From positions 1,736,001-1,800,000 of the forward strand of contig OY970278.1 of NCBI GenBank assembly GCA_963715815.1: a stretch of DNA of 64,000 nucleotides, in the 5' to 3' direction. This DNA is from JAFAMS01 sp963715815. Lineage in GTDB: Bacteria; Vulcanimicrobiota; Vulcanimicrobiia; Vulcanimicrobiales; Vulcanimicrobiaceae. The notes beneath the pieces are model-generated. The model was not told the DNA's origin. It was given only the letters and a program-made list of their open reading frames with translations, and did no database searches. Positions within the stretch are counted from its first letter, which is position 1. Every line of letters begins with the position of its first letter. A program made the position numbers and the translations under genes. This document shows positions 43,203 to 52,441 of this stretch, one piece after another.

Positions 43203-43767
43203 TCGCGATCCGCTTCCGCCGGCGTTCTTCCCAGTCGGGTTGAACCTCGAAGGTCGTGATTGCGTCGTCATCGGTCTGGCCGGCGATCGCGAGGCGAGCG
43301 AGAAAGTGCGCGCACTCGAAGAATCGGGCGCCAACGTTCGCTGGATTCGCGAACCCAGCGCCTTACGCGACGAGGATCTCGCAAGCGCGTTCTTCGTGAT
43401 CTCGACGCCGCTCGACGAGGCGCTTTCAGCGCGCTTGCGTGCGCTCGCCGACCGTCATCACTTTCTGTTGTGTTGCATCGATCAGCCGGCGTACGGGTTC
43501 GTCGCGATGCAGGCAGTTGCAAAAGCGGGGCCTGCACGCATCACCGTTTCGACCGGCGGCGTCTCGCCGGCCGTCAGCAAACGCTGGCGGATTGCGATTC
43601 AGCGCGTCCTCGATGCAAAGTTCGCGCGCTTTCTCGATGCTCTGCGCGCGAGACGTAACGAAAATCGAGCGCTCGCTGACTCCGAGGCGCGAAAAGCGGC
43701 AGGTCGCGAAGCCGCCGAGGGATTCGACGTGCAGATCAGCGTACGCTATCCCGACTGGTTCGAATAG
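43198..43767 (+). CDS. Siroheme synthase N-terminal domain-like protein
   Basis: About 189 residues resemble precorrin-2 dehydrogenase (CysG N-domain): FPVGLNLEGRDCVVIGLAGD, FFVISTPLDEALSARLRALA, CCIDQPAYGFVAMQAVAKAG and ITVSTGGVSPAVSKRWR follow the family order. The NAD loop is unusual, IGLAGDREAS in place of GGGxVAxRK, so cofactor use is doubtful. The only start before the conserved N-terminus appears to be ATT at 43198, overlapping the nadE stop; TTG at 43239 would cut the first strand. No other siroheme or heme gene is in the window. Confidence 0.65.
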   Translation: MNRDPLPPAFFPVGLNLEGRDCVVIGLAGDREASEKVRALEESGANVRWIREPSALRDEDLASAFFVISTPLDEALSARLRALADRHHFLLCCIDQPAYGFVAMQAVAKAGPARITVSTGGVSPAVSKRWRIAIQRVLDAKFARFLDALRARRNENRALADSEARKAAGREAAEGFDVQISVRYPDWFE

Positions 43768-43790
43768 GAGCGCGTTGTGGCTGAGGCCGT

Positions 43791-45083
43791 ATGGCATCGA
43801 TAGAGATTGTGACGATCGGGACTGAGCTGCTGCTCGGTCATCTGATCGACACCAACTCCGCCTTCGTCGCGAGCGCCCTCGCCGATGTCGGTGTCGACGT
43901 GTACGCGAAGCACTCAGTCGGCGATAATCCATCGCGGTTAGAAGCGATGTTGCGCGGTGCGCTCGATCGTGCTGACGGTGTCATTACGACCGGCGGACTC
44001 GGTCCAACCGTCGATGATTTGACGAAAGATGCCGTCGCGGCGGCGACGGGAACGCATCTCGAGCTGCACGAGGCCTCGCTGAAAGCGATCGAGGAGCGCT
44101 TTGCGTCTATGCGGCGCACGATGAGCGATAACAACCGTCGTCAAGCGATGTTGCCTACCCCCGGCGTCGTTCTCGACAACCCGCACGGCACCGCGCCGGG
44201 CTTCATCGCTCTGCGCGAGGACGGAAAGTTCGTCGCAGGCATGCCGGGAGTGCCGCGCGAGATGCGTGCCATGATGATGGAAAAGCTCGTGCCCTGGTTG
44301 CTCGAACGTTTTGCGCTGCGTCAAACGATTACGACGCGAACGATTCACACGATCGGGATTCCGGAATCCGAGCTCGATCGCCGGATCGAAGACCTCTTTC
44401 GCGCGTCCGAAAATCCGAAGATCGCAGTCCTCGCGCACGGCGGGCGTTGCGACGTGAAGATCATGGCGAAAGCCGAAACTGTGGAAGCCGCAAAGGCCAT
44501 GATCGTGCCGATCGAGCGGGAAATTCGCGACCGCATCGGTTACGGCATATACGGCGTCGACGACCAGACCGTCGAAAGTCAGATCATCGACACGCTACGG
44601 CGGCGGCGTCAAACGATCGCGACCGCGGAATCGTGCACGGGCGGAGCGATCTCCGACGCGCTCGTTCGCGTCCCCGGCGCATCCGATGTTTTTCGCGGCG
44701 GAGTGGTCGCCTATAACAACGACGTGAAACGTTCGATGCTAGACGTACCGGCCGACATCTTGCGCGAACACGGCGCGGTCAGCGTTGAAACCGCTATCGC
44801 AATGGCGCGTGGAGCGCGCCGGCGTTTGGGTGCTGACGTCGTGATCGCAACGACGGGAATTGCAGGTCCGGGCGGTGGGACCGAGGACAAGCCGGTTGGT
44901 CTCGTGTGGTTCGCGCTCGTCGCGGATGGTGAGCCACGCACGTATCGCGCGACCTTCCCGGGCGATCGCGCCGACATTCGGACCCGCGCTACGATGGCTG
45001 GTCTTTCCGCGATCTGGCGTTACCTCGAGCGCGCCGACACGAGCGTACCGATTACGCCCTTCATGTCCGAGGTTCGCCGCTGA
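43791..45083 (+). CDS. cinA: CinA-family protein (nicotinamide mononucleotide deamidase)
   Basis: The 430-residue product has an N-terminal MoaB/MogA-like COG1058 domain (IEIVTIGTELLLGHLIDTNS, then GVITTGGLGPTVDDLTKDAV) and a C-terminal CinA/PncC deamidase domain (TIATAESCTGGAISDALV, then TGIAGPGGGTEDKPVGLVW). The family clears NMN and ADP-ribose related compounds, which fits the NAD-synthesis genes upstream. Length is normal. The CTG start of the next gene overlaps its stop (CTGA). Confidence 0.95.
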   Translation: MASIEIVTIGTELLLGHLIDTNSAFVASALADVGVDVYAKHSVGDNPSRLEAMLRGALDRADGVITTGGLGPTVDDLTKDAVAAATGTHLELHEASLKAIEERFASMRRTMSDNNRRQAMLPTPGVVLDNPHGTAPGFIALREDGKFVAGMPGVPREMRAMMMEKLVPWLLERFALRQTITTRTIHTIGIPESELDRRIEDLFRASENPKIAVLAHGGRCDVKIMAKAETVEAAKAMIVPIEREIRDRIGYGIYGVDDQTVESQIIDTLRRRRQTIATAESCTGGAISDALVRVPGASDVFRGGVVAYNNDVKRSMLDVPADILREHGAVSVETAIAMARGARRRLGADVVIATTGIAGPGGGTEDKPVGLVWFALVADGEPRTYRATFPGDRADIRTRATMAGLSAIWRYLERADTSVPITPFMSEVRR

Positions 45084-46102
45084 AAGTTCTCGTCACCGGC
45101 GGCGCCGGATACATCGGCCTCGAACTGTGCCGTCAGCTTGTCGCGCGCGGTGACGACGTGCGCGTGATCGACCGGTTTTTCTTCGGACGGACGATGCCGC
45201 CTGGTCTCGAGAAGGTCGAATGCATTGCGGGTGACATCCGCGGCTTCGATCCGCGTTGGCTCGACGGGATGGACGTCGTCAGTCACCTCGCTGGTCTCTC
45301 GAACGATCCGACCGCGGAGTACAGTCCGGAAGCCAACTGGGAGATGAACGCGGTCGCGACCGAAGAGCTCGCGCGTGCTTGCAAGCGCGCCGGCGTTGCG
45401 CGCTTGGTTTTCGGGTCGAGCGCGTCGATTTACGACGGGATCGGCGCGGGCACGTACGACGAAACGGCCGACGTTAAGCCGCGTGGTTCGTATTCGCTCT
45501 CGAAGAAGTACGCTGAAGAGAAGCTGCTCGAAGCCGCCGATGCGAGCTTCACTCCGGTGATCCTGCGTCAAGGGACCGTCTACGGCTTCAGTCCGCGCAT
45601 GCGCTTCGATTTGGTCGTCAACACGTTCGTCAAGGACGCGGCCGTGTTTGGAAAACTGTTTCTGCATGGCGGGGGATGGCAGTGGCGCCCCCTCGTCGAC
45701 GTTACGGACGTCGCGCGTGCGCACATCGCGTGCTATCTTGCGAAGCGCGACGACGTCCATGCCGAGATATTCAACGTCATGCAGGAGAACTATCAGATTC
45801 GCGAGCTCGCAATGCTGGTCAAGGGCTCGCTGGAAATGAAGCTCGCGAGCCATCGCGTCGAGTTGCAGGAGACGGGCCTTCCGAAGATCGTGCGCGATTA
45901 TCGGATGACCAACACCAAGATGACCTCGCGCCTCGGGTTTACGCCTTCGGTGACGGTCCTCGAATCAATCGACGATATGCTGCGGAAAATACCGCTCAGC
46001 GATCCAACGCAGCTCTTGCATCCGCGCGGCTACAATATTGCGTGGATGACGATTCTCGAAGAGACGCACGGCACGCAAGGCAAGTTCGACTCTATTTATT
46101 AG
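45080..46102 (+). CDS. NAD-dependent epimerase/dehydratase with CTG start
   Basis: The SDR fold begins KVLVTGGAGYIGLELCRQL, whose NAD loop must be included, and the only initiation-capable codon before it is CTG at 45080, overlapping the cinA stop as CTGA. That gives 340 residues. FGSSASIYDG and YSLSKKYAEEKL supply the serine and YxxxK catalytic residues; GTVYGFSPRMRFDLVVNTF matches the SDR at 6443. It is probably a nucleotide-sugar epimerase. It converges on the MocA gene with 11 bases of overlap. Starting at the first GTG (45158) would remove the NAD site. Confidence 0.88.
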   Translation: MKVLVTGGAGYIGLELCRQLVARGDDVRVIDRFFFGRTMPPGLEKVECIAGDIRGFDPRWLDGMDVVSHLAGLSNDPTAEYSPEANWEMNAVATEELARACKRAGVARLVFGSSASIYDGIGAGTYDETADVKPRGSYSLSKKYAEEKLLEAADASFTPVILRQGTVYGFSPRMRFDLVVNTFVKDAAVFGKLFLHGGGWQWRPLVDVTDVARAHIACYLAKRDDVHAEIFNVMQENYQIRELAMLVKGSLEMKLASHRVELQETGLPKIVRDYRMTNTKMTSRLGFTPSVTVLESIDDMLRKIPLSDPTQLLHPRGYNIAWMTILEETHGTQGKFDSIY

Positions 46103-47126
46103 CCTCGTACCCTAGTTTTGCCATTACGCGCTGTACGAGCAGCCCGTCCTCAAACGTAGGCAGCGTGTTCGGTTTGCCTTCGATCGCAGCCACGAATTGA
46201 TCGAGCATCCGCAACACGAGCGGGACGTTCGCCTGCGTAGCCTTGTAACTATCGTACGGTGAGGTGGCCAGCTCGTATTCCGACGTTTCCGTAGCGTCGA
46301 CCGTGAAAAGCTTCGACCATGCCAGGCTATCGCCGGCTGCGGCGGCGGTGCGATCTTCGCCGTAAACCGCGAGCGTCGAGCTGTTGACGACGTTGGTTGC
46401 GTCGAGGGTGATCCGCCCGACCAAGCCGTCGCCGAAATCCAGCAGCCCGAACATTCCGTCCGCGACATTGCTGGTGAACTCCCCGGCGTCGTCTTTACGC
46501 GTCGTGTTGGCCGTTCGCGAGAACCCGGTGTACGAACGTGGGGGGCGCCCGGCCAACCACGTTACGCTGTCGATCATGTGCGAGCCAATGGCTTGAATGA
46601 TCCCGCCGCCGCGTGCGTATTCGAACCACCAGCCGCGTTTGCGATCGCCGTCGCGACGCAGCATCGTGGTGAGATGCGTGAACTCGATCTCGCGCAAAGG
46701 CCCGAGATGATTGTTGGTGACCAGCTCTTTGAGAGCTTGACGCGAGGGGTCAAAACGAAACTCGAACCCGACTCCGGTTACCTTTCCGGATGTTTTTGCA
46801 GCCGCAACCATCTCTTCGGCTTCGGCGACGGTCCGCGCGAGCGGTTTCTCGCACAGTATATGCTTCTTGCGTGATAGCGCGAGCAAGACTGCGTCGTGGT
46901 GCGCAAACGGCGGCGACGAGATCGAGACGGCATCCAGCTCGATTCCGTCGAGCATCGCTTCGAGCGAAGGAAAGGCATTCGGAATCTTGCGTTCTTTGGC
47001 GACTGCTTCGGCGCGATTTGGTGATGCAATCGCTACGAGCTCGAAACCATCGTGCGCGTGAAATGCCGGCGCGTGAACGACTCCCCCGAAACCTGACCCG
47101 ACGATACCGACTCTAATTTTTGCCAC
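46092..47126 (-). CDS. Gfo/Idh/MocA-family oxidoreductase
   Basis: This 344-residue protein has an N-terminal NAD(P) Rossmann loop RVGIVGSGFGGVVHAPAF and the conserved EKPL segment in ILCEKPLARTVAEAEEM near residue 95; the rest is the C-terminal alpha/beta dimerisation domain. The family oxidises or reduces sugars and cyclitols. It is last in the seven-gene minus-strand operon that includes the LuxE/LuxC pair and the aminotransferase (9-base gap). The substrate may be a sugar or an amino-sugar product of the operon. Confidence 0.9.
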   Translation of the reverse strand: MAKIRVGIVGSGFGGVVHAPAFHAHDGFELVAIASPNRAEAVAKERKIPNAFPSLEAMLDGIELDAVSISSPPFAHHDAVLLALSRKKHILCEKPLARTVAEAEEMVAAAKTSGKVTGVGFEFRFDPSRQALKELVTNNHLGPLREIEFTHLTTMLRRDGDRKRGWWFEYARGGGIIQAIGSHMIDSVTWLAGRPPRSYTGFSRTANTTRKDDAGEFTSNVADGMFGLLDFGDGLVGRITLDATNVVNSSTLAVYGEDRTAAAAGDSLAWSKLFTVDATETSEYELATSPYDSYKATQANVPLVLRMLDQFVAAIEGKPNTLPTFEDGLLVQRVMAKLGYEANK

Positions 47127-47135
47127 GAACGCTCC

Positions 47136-48383
47136 CTAAGCTGACGTTTGAATTGCTTGTTCCAAAAGATCGACCGCGTGCATGAGCTGTCCTTCATCGA
47201 TTGTTACGGGCGGCGCGAGCGTGATGACGTCGCCGCGTACACCCGACGGAAGGACGATCGTCCCAAGCTGTAGCGCAGCCTTCGTGATCGCAAACGTGAG
47301 TTCGGGACTGGGAAGCTGGAGCCCCCACAGCATTCCGCGCCCGCGGACCGCGGAAACGAGTGGCGTGCGTTCGGGCAGCTCGCGTAAGCGTGCACCGAGC
47401 TTTGCGCCGAGCGTCGCCGCGCGCGAGACAAGCTCGCGTTCTTCGATTTCGGCGATGTTCGCAAGCGCCGCGGCGCAAGCGAGCGGATTCCCGAGATACG
47501 TCGAGGTGTGCAGCGCTTCGCCGCGCGAGGGTTCCCATGCGTCCATCGCTTTGCGTGTCCCGATGACGGCTGCAAGCGGCACACCGTTCGCGATTGCTTT
47601 GCCGACGCACAGCAAATCGGGGACGACGTCCTCGTACTCGCACGCAAACATTTTCCCAGTGCGGCCGAATCCGGTGTAGATTTCATCGAAGATCAGCGAA
47701 GCACCGTAAAGATCGCACAGCGCGCGCACGCCCGCAAGCCAGCCGCGCGGCGGTACGATGACGCCGGCGCGTCCCTGGATCGGCTCGACGATAACCGTGC
47801 CGATCTTGTAGGCACGGAATTCCATCTCCATCGTGTGCAACGGCACAGGGAATGGCGCAAAGCGTATGTCGCCACGGATAAATGGGGCGAACGGTTCGCG
47901 GAACTTGTCGATCCCTGTAACGGCGAGGGCGCTCGAAGTCAGACCGTGATACGCACCCGTAAACGCGATAATTCCAGGGCGCTTGTTGCGCAAGTATGCG
48001 GTTTTGAGCGCGAAGTCGATGGCTTCCGAGCCGCTGTTGCACAAGAAGCTGACGGAGAGCTCACCGGGCGCTAGGGCAGCGAGCTTCTCGAGCAGCTCGA
48101 CGCGCACGCGGGTTGGGTGAACGTCGCCAAGTCCGTGCACGAGCTTTTCGGATTGCGCAACGATTGCGTCGTGGACGCGTGGATTCGTGTGGCCCGCGGT
48201 CGCAACGCCGAAGGCCGAAGTTAAGTCGATGAACTGATTACCGTCGACGTCGGTAACGAGCGCGCCGTTTGCCGATTCCCAAAAAATCGGGAAATCGTCC
48301 GCGAGAAATGTGACGCCGCGTGATTCATGCGCGCGCAGACGTTCGGCCAGCTCGCGCGAGCGCGGTCCGGGAATCTGACTCAT
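47136..48383 (-). CDS. Class III PLP aminotransferase
   Basis: The 415-residue product belongs to the ornithine/acetylornithine/GABA aminotransferase fold. VDGNQFIDLTSAFGVATAGHTNP, the PLP contact FLCNSGSEAIDFALKTA, SLIFDEIYTGFGRTGKMFACE and the PLP lysine in LLCVGKAIANGVPLAAVIG are all present. Such enzymes move amino groups between an omega-amine or aldehyde and a keto acid. Its ATG overlaps the stop of the LuxC-like gene (ATGA), so it is co-translated with an aldehyde-forming reductase, which suggests conversion of that aldehyde to an amine. Confidence 0.92.
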   Translation of the reverse strand: MSQIPGPRSRELAERLRAHESRGVTFLADDFPIFWESANGALVTDVDGNQFIDLTSAFGVATAGHTNPRVHDAIVAQSEKLVHGLGDVHPTRVRVELLEKLAALAPGELSVSFLCNSGSEAIDFALKTAYLRNKRPGIIAFTGAYHGLTSSALAVTGIDKFREPFAPFIRGDIRFAPFPVPLHTMEMEFRAYKIGTVIVEPIQGRAGVIVPPRGWLAGVRALCDLYGASLIFDEIYTGFGRTGKMFACEYEDVVPDLLCVGKAIANGVPLAAVIGTRKAMDAWEPSRGEALHTSTYLGNPLACAAALANIAEIEERELVSRAATLGAKLGARLRELPERTPLVSAVRGRGMLWGLQLPSPELTFAITKAALQLGTIVLPSGVRGDVITLAPPVTIDEGQLMHAVDLLEQAIQTSA

Positions 48384-49591
48384 GCGACATCCGCCCATCG
48401 AATAAAGTCACCGATGCGTGCGCGTCCACCGTGATGCAAGCCCGGAGATGGTGATTGCATTTCGCCGAGACGCGCGATGCGCGCGGCACCGAGCCGCGCT
48501 CCAAGATCTGCGAGCGTTGCGCTCGGCATTGCGAGCGCGAAGGCCTCGAGCGGCAGACCGTGGCTGCGGACGAATTCCTCGCACTCATCGGGCGCGTCGA
48601 TCGAGTAGACCGGAAGAATCCGCGAGAGAAGCGGCGGCGGTTCATGTTGCGGCGGGTCGAGGACGAGCGTCGTATCTGCCGACGGCGTTCGCAAGACACT
48701 GCCGCGTCCGAGCGCCTGACGAAAACTAGCGCCGGTGCAATACGTGACGACGCGTGGATCCAGCTTGCCGGCGGGGAATTCAACCGATGCGACCGCAGCC
48801 GCGTCGATCAACATGCGCGCGAAATCATGCGGCTCGATCGCACCGCCGCGCTCGACGAAGAGCGCGTGCAACGACATACAGCCCTCGCCGTCATAAAGCA
48901 CGAGATCGCGCGCCGCACCTTCGGCGGCAGCGTGCGCCAAAGTTTGGTCGGCAAGCGCGTCGCGGCTGACGTAGCCGATGCTGGCACGATGTCCGTAACC
49001 CACGAATCGCGCGCCGGGCAGCAGCACGCGCCGGATTGCAGCCAGCGAATCATCACGTCCGAACGCGACGACGGCGTCCGCGATGCGCAGCTCGCGATCC
49101 TCAGCCGGATCGCTCCCCTTCCAGGCGCGCGCCTGAGCGCACTTTCCAAGCTCCGGATGCTCTTGCGCAAGCGTTTCGAAGAAGGCTCGAACCAAGGCAT
49201 CCTCGCGGTCTTTTACGAGAACCGTGCATTTCGCAGCCAACGCGAAGATAGCCGGGACGATCGCAACGCCGATCGTCGTTTCGCTCGAAATAACGACGAC
49301 GTTGCCGACAGGATACGCTCGTGACTTCGTACCCTCGCGTTCGACGAAGCGGTCGAGCGCCTCGACCGAACCGAGGTCTTGTGCGATCGCATGCTCGAGC
49401 GTAGCGGCCCGAATGGGTACGAACAACCGGTCGAGGGCGTAGTCAACGACCGGGAGTGTGTATGTAGTGCGTTTCGCGATCGCTTCGCTGACACGAACGC
49501 GCGGCGGATAATCAGCGTCGCTCCAGCGCCGTGCGGCATCGGTGACGGCACCGATGATGCTAGCCGCGTCGAGCGAGTAAGTCTTCGACAT
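48380..49591 (-). CDS. LuxC-like acyl-CoA/acyl-enzyme reductase
   Basis: This 403-residue protein resembles the reductase of the bacterial fatty-acid reductase complex, which reduces an activated acyl group with NADPH to an aldehyde. YPVGNVVVISSETTIGVAIVPAIFALA is the nucleotide-binding part, VVAFGRDDSLAAIRRVL and FVGYGHRASIGYVSRDAL precede the proposed catalytic cysteine in LYDGEGCMSLHALFVE. It overlaps the LuxE-like gene by 32 bases. No luxAB genes are present, so light production is not the role. The acyl substrate is unknown. Confidence 0.82.
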   Translation of the reverse strand: MSKTYSLDAASIIGAVTDAARRWSDADYPPRVRVSEAIAKRTTYTLPVVDYALDRLFVPIRAATLEHAIAQDLGSVEALDRFVEREGTKSRAYPVGNVVVISSETTIGVAIVPAIFALAAKCTVLVKDREDALVRAFFETLAQEHPELGKCAQARAWKGSDPAEDRELRIADAVVAFGRDDSLAAIRRVLLPGARFVGYGHRASIGYVSRDALADQTLAHAAAEGAARDLVLYDGEGCMSLHALFVERGGAIEPHDFARMLIDAAAVASVEFPAGKLDPRVVTYCTGASFRQALGRGSVLRTPSADTTLVLDPPQHEPPPLLSRILPVYSIDAPDECEEFVRSHGLPLEAFALAMPSATLADLGARLGAARIARLGEMQSPSPGLHHGGRARIGDFIRWADVA

Positions 49592-50606
49592 CTAGAGAGC
49601 AACCGCGAAGGCGCGCATCCGGATCGCGGCCGAGCAGCACGAATGCGCCCTCGCCGATTCGCAGCGCAAGATCTTCGGTCTGAATCGCGACGGCCGACCC
49701 GCGATTTGCGAGATCCACATGGCGCAAAACGCCGATCTCGCCGTCTGCGACGGGATTGCCGCCGGCGTCGACGATTGACGGACGCAACCAAGGCGGCCCG
49801 ATCTTGACGCGCTCGCCCTGCGTGCGTGACCAAGGCGCATCATAGTATTGGCTCGCAAGCTCCGTCATGCCGTATTCGGCTACGATACGTTCCGGCGCGA
49901 GATCGAAGCAGCGCGCGAGCTGCGCGTAGAGATCGGCACGTTCGATCGTGCGCGTTCGTCCCTTGAAGCCTCCGGTTTCCATGATACGCGAACCTGGGCG
50001 CGTCGGAAGAATCTTACCGTCGAGGGCTTCGAGCAAAGCAGCGAATGCGAATGCCGTCCCGGCTATGCAGACCGCGATGTGATCCTCGAACGCTTGCGAG
50101 AGGACTGCGACGAAGGAAGTAACGTCCATGTCCTCGCCCTGCGCATCGACGAACGTCTGGTCTTTGCCGTCGCCACGAAATTGCGCGACATGGCGCATCA
50201 TGTACCCGAGCGACGAACCCTTGCGATTTGGAACGAGCAGCAGATAACGCAGCGGCAGCTCGTGATCGCGATCGAGCATGAAGCGATCGAATCCCGCAAG
50301 CAACGACGCATCGTACAGAGCGAGCGAGCTTTCCTCAAAATAGTGGCGGCCGGATTCTGCCGCCGACGTCCCGCTCGTCTCGAAGACAACGGCGGCTTCG
50401 GTCAAGTCGAAAGTCGCGAGCGCTACGTCTTTGAACGCGCTCGCCGCGACTGCCGGGATCTCGTGCCACCGCTCTGGAAGCGCTTGTTCGTCGAATCCGA
50501 GACTGCGCGCGAACGCGGCGTAGGGTGCGTTGTAGCGGAGCTGATGCGCGAAGATGTCGAGCGCGAGATGGTTGAACTCGTGTTCGGTCAACGCTATTTC
50601 GCTCAT
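49560..50606 (-). CDS. LuxE-like acyl-protein synthetase
   Basis: The 348-residue product belongs to the LuxE/acyl-protein synthetase branch of the adenylate-forming enzymes. VVFETSGTSAAESGRHYF is the AMP/phosphate loop, IMETGGFKGRTRTIERADL and IVAEYGMTELASQYYDAPW are adenylation motifs, and LGRDPDARLRGCSLDVEDLL ends the protein like LuxE. It activates a carboxylic acid as acyl-AMP and passes it on as a thioester to the partner reductase. Overlap with the luxC-like gene supports a complex. Confidence 0.85.
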   Translation of the reverse strand: MSEIALTEHEFNHLALDIFAHQLRYNAPYAAFARSLGFDEQALPERWHEIPAVAASAFKDVALATFDLTEAAVVFETSGTSAAESGRHYFEESSLALYDASLLAGFDRFMLDRDHELPLRYLLLVPNRKGSSLGYMMRHVAQFRGDGKDQTFVDAQGEDMDVTSFVAVLSQAFEDHIAVCIAGTAFAFAALLEALDGKILPTRPGSRIMETGGFKGRTRTIERADLYAQLARCFDLAPERIVAEYGMTELASQYYDAPWSRTQGERVKIGPPWLRPSIVDAGGNPVADGEIGVLRHVDLANRGSAVAIQTEDLALRIGEGAFVLLGRDPDARLRGCSLDVEDLLARRG

Positions 50607-50653
50607 CGCGTGGCGAATACGAGCGTCGAGCTCGGCCGCATCGCGAAGTCGGC

Positions 50654-51136
50654 TCAGTGCAGCCCTACGCGGCGCGACGTAATCAAGTGCGTGTTCAAGC
50701 CGCCGATCGCGAGACCACCGTCGAACCGGGCCGATTCGACCTTGATGCAGCGATCGACAACGACGTCGAGACCGGCATCCTCGGCGCGCTTGATCGCCTC
50801 TTCATTGATAACGCCGTATTGAAACCAGATCGCGGGGGCACCAATCGCGATCGCCTCCTCGACGATCGGCATCAGCTGATCCGGGCGGCGAAAAACGTCG
50901 ACGATGTCCGGCACGCCGCGCTCAGCGGCATACGCTGCCAACGACGGATACGATTTGACGCCGTCGATCGCACCGGTCGTCGGATTGATCGGCGAGACGT
51001 CGTAACGTCCGCGCGTCCGCAAATACGAAAAGACGAAGTAGCTTGGGCGCGTCGTATTCGGCGAAGCACCGATCATTGCAACGCTCTTCGAGCGCTCCAA
51101 GAGCGCGCGCCGTTGCGCAATCGTGGTGAGAATCAT
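50654..51136 (-). CDS. CoA-binding domain protein
   Basis: The 160-residue product is of the CoA_binding_2 (YccU-like) type: SVAMIGASPNTTRPSYFVFSYL, YDVSPINPTTGAIDGVKSYPSL, DIVDVFRRPDQLMPIVEEAI and AIWFQYGVINEEAIKRAEDAGLDVVVDRCIKVE are all family segments. The ATG overlaps the stop of the sulfhydrylase gene. Family members bind CoA or acyl-CoA but have no defined reaction. In this operon it could serve CoA handling for the LuxE/LuxC step. Confidence 0.9.
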   Translation of the reverse strand: MILTTIAQRRALLERSKSVAMIGASPNTTRPSYFVFSYLRTRGRYDVSPINPTTGAIDGVKSYPSLAAYAAERGVPDIVDVFRRPDQLMPIVEEAIAIGAPAIWFQYGVINEEAIKRAEDAGLDVVVDRCIKVESARFDGGLAIGGLNTHLITSRRVGLH

Positions 51137-52437
51137 TTTATGGCTGCCGTTGCGATGCTGCGCGCAGCCCGCAGTCCGTTTTCGAGATCCCAAATGAGAT
51201 CTTCGGGATCCTCGAGCCCGACCGAGAGACGGATCATCTCCGGCGTCACGCCGGAAGCGACGAGTTCTTCGTCGGTGAGCTGCTGATGCGTCGTCGTCGC
51301 GGGATGGATGACGAGACTCTTCGCATCGCCGACGTTTGCAAGATGGCTCCAAAGCTCGAGTGCCTCGATGAAGGCGCGGCCGGCCTCGCGTCCGCCGCGC
51401 AGGCCGAAGGTGAAGATCGATCCTGCGCCGTTCGGAAGATATTTGCGCACGCGGTCGGCCTGAGAATCCTCGAGACCCGCATACGAGACCCAGGCGACTT
51501 CTTCGCGTGAGCCCAGCCATTTTGCGATCGCAACTGCGTTCGCACAATGACCCTGCATCCGAAACGCAAGCGTCTCGAGTCCTTGCACCATCAACCACGC
51601 ATTCATCGGCGACATCGCGGCGCCGACGTCGCGCAACACTTCGGCGCGGACGCGCATCAAGAATGCGTATTCGCCGAACGTTTCGGCGAAGTTCATGTCG
51701 TGGTAACCTGGGCTTGGCTCAGAGAGCAGCGGATGACGCCCGGCGGCCCAATCAAATTTGCCGCTTTCGACGATCACGCCGCCGAGTGCCGTACCGTGCC
51801 CGCCGATGAACTTCGTCGTCGAATGAACGACGATGTCGGCCCCCCATTCGATCGGACGGCACAGATACGGCGATGCAAACGTGTTGTCGACGACGAGCGG
51901 AATGCCGTGCTCGTGCGCGACGCTTGAAAGCGATGCGAGATCGGCGACGTTGCCGGCCGGATTGCCGATCGTCTCCGTGAAGAGCAAGCGCGTGTTCGGA
52001 CGAATAGCAGCCGCAAGTGGCCCCGGCTCTCCGCCCGGGACAAGCGTCGCCTCGATGCCCATTCGTTTGAGGGTCACGGTGAACTGCGTCACCGTGCCAC
52101 CGTAGAGATTCGCGGACGCGACGATGTGATCGCCCGCTTGTGCCAGCGCGAGCACCGTGCACAACTGCGCGGAGAGACCGCTCGCGGTTGCGAGGGCGCC
52201 CAGGCCGCCTTCGAGACTCGCCATGCGTTCTTCGAACGCTGCGACCGTTGGGTTTCCGATGCGCGAGTAGATGTTGCCGTAGGTGCGCAAGGCGAACAGT
52301 TCGGCCGCGTGCTCCGTTGAGTCGAAAACGAAGCTCGTGCTCATATAAATAGGAAGAGCGCGAGCGCCGGTCGCCGGATCGGGCGGCGTGCCGGCGTGTA
52401 ATGCGCGGGTTCGGAAACCAAACGTGTGGTCTTGCAT
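51133..52437 (-). CDS. metY: O-acetylhomoserine aminocarboxypropyltransferase (sulfhydrylase)
   Basis: The 434-residue PLP enzyme makes homocysteine from O-acetylhomoserine and sulfide. FRTRALHAGTPPDPATGARALPIY is the family N-terminus, the PLP lysine is in IVVHSTTKFIGGHGTALGGVI, and SLVIHPATTTHQQLTDEEL and IRLSVGLEDPEDLIWDLENGL close the Cys/Met metabolism domain. The length (about 430) separates MetY from shorter cystathionine synthases. The ATG at 52437 is 4 bases after the upstream gene's stop; the longer frame overlaps that gene. Confidence 0.93.
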   Translation of the reverse strand: MQDHTFGFRTRALHAGTPPDPATGARALPIYMSTSFVFDSTEHAAELFALRTYGNIYSRIGNPTVAAFEERMASLEGGLGALATASGLSAQLCTVLALAQAGDHIVASANLYGGTVTQFTVTLKRMGIEATLVPGGEPGPLAAAIRPNTRLLFTETIGNPAGNVADLASLSSVAHEHGIPLVVDNTFASPYLCRPIEWGADIVVHSTTKFIGGHGTALGGVIVESGKFDWAAGRHPLLSEPSPGYHDMNFAETFGEYAFLMRVRAEVLRDVGAAMSPMNAWLMVQGLETLAFRMQGHCANAVAIAKWLGSREEVAWVSYAGLEDSQADRVRKYLPNGAGSIFTFGLRGGREAGRAFIEALELWSHLANVGDAKSLVIHPATTTHQQLTDEELVASGVTPEMIRLSVGLEDPEDLIWDLENGLRAARSIATAAIK

Positions 52438-52441
52438 CGCT

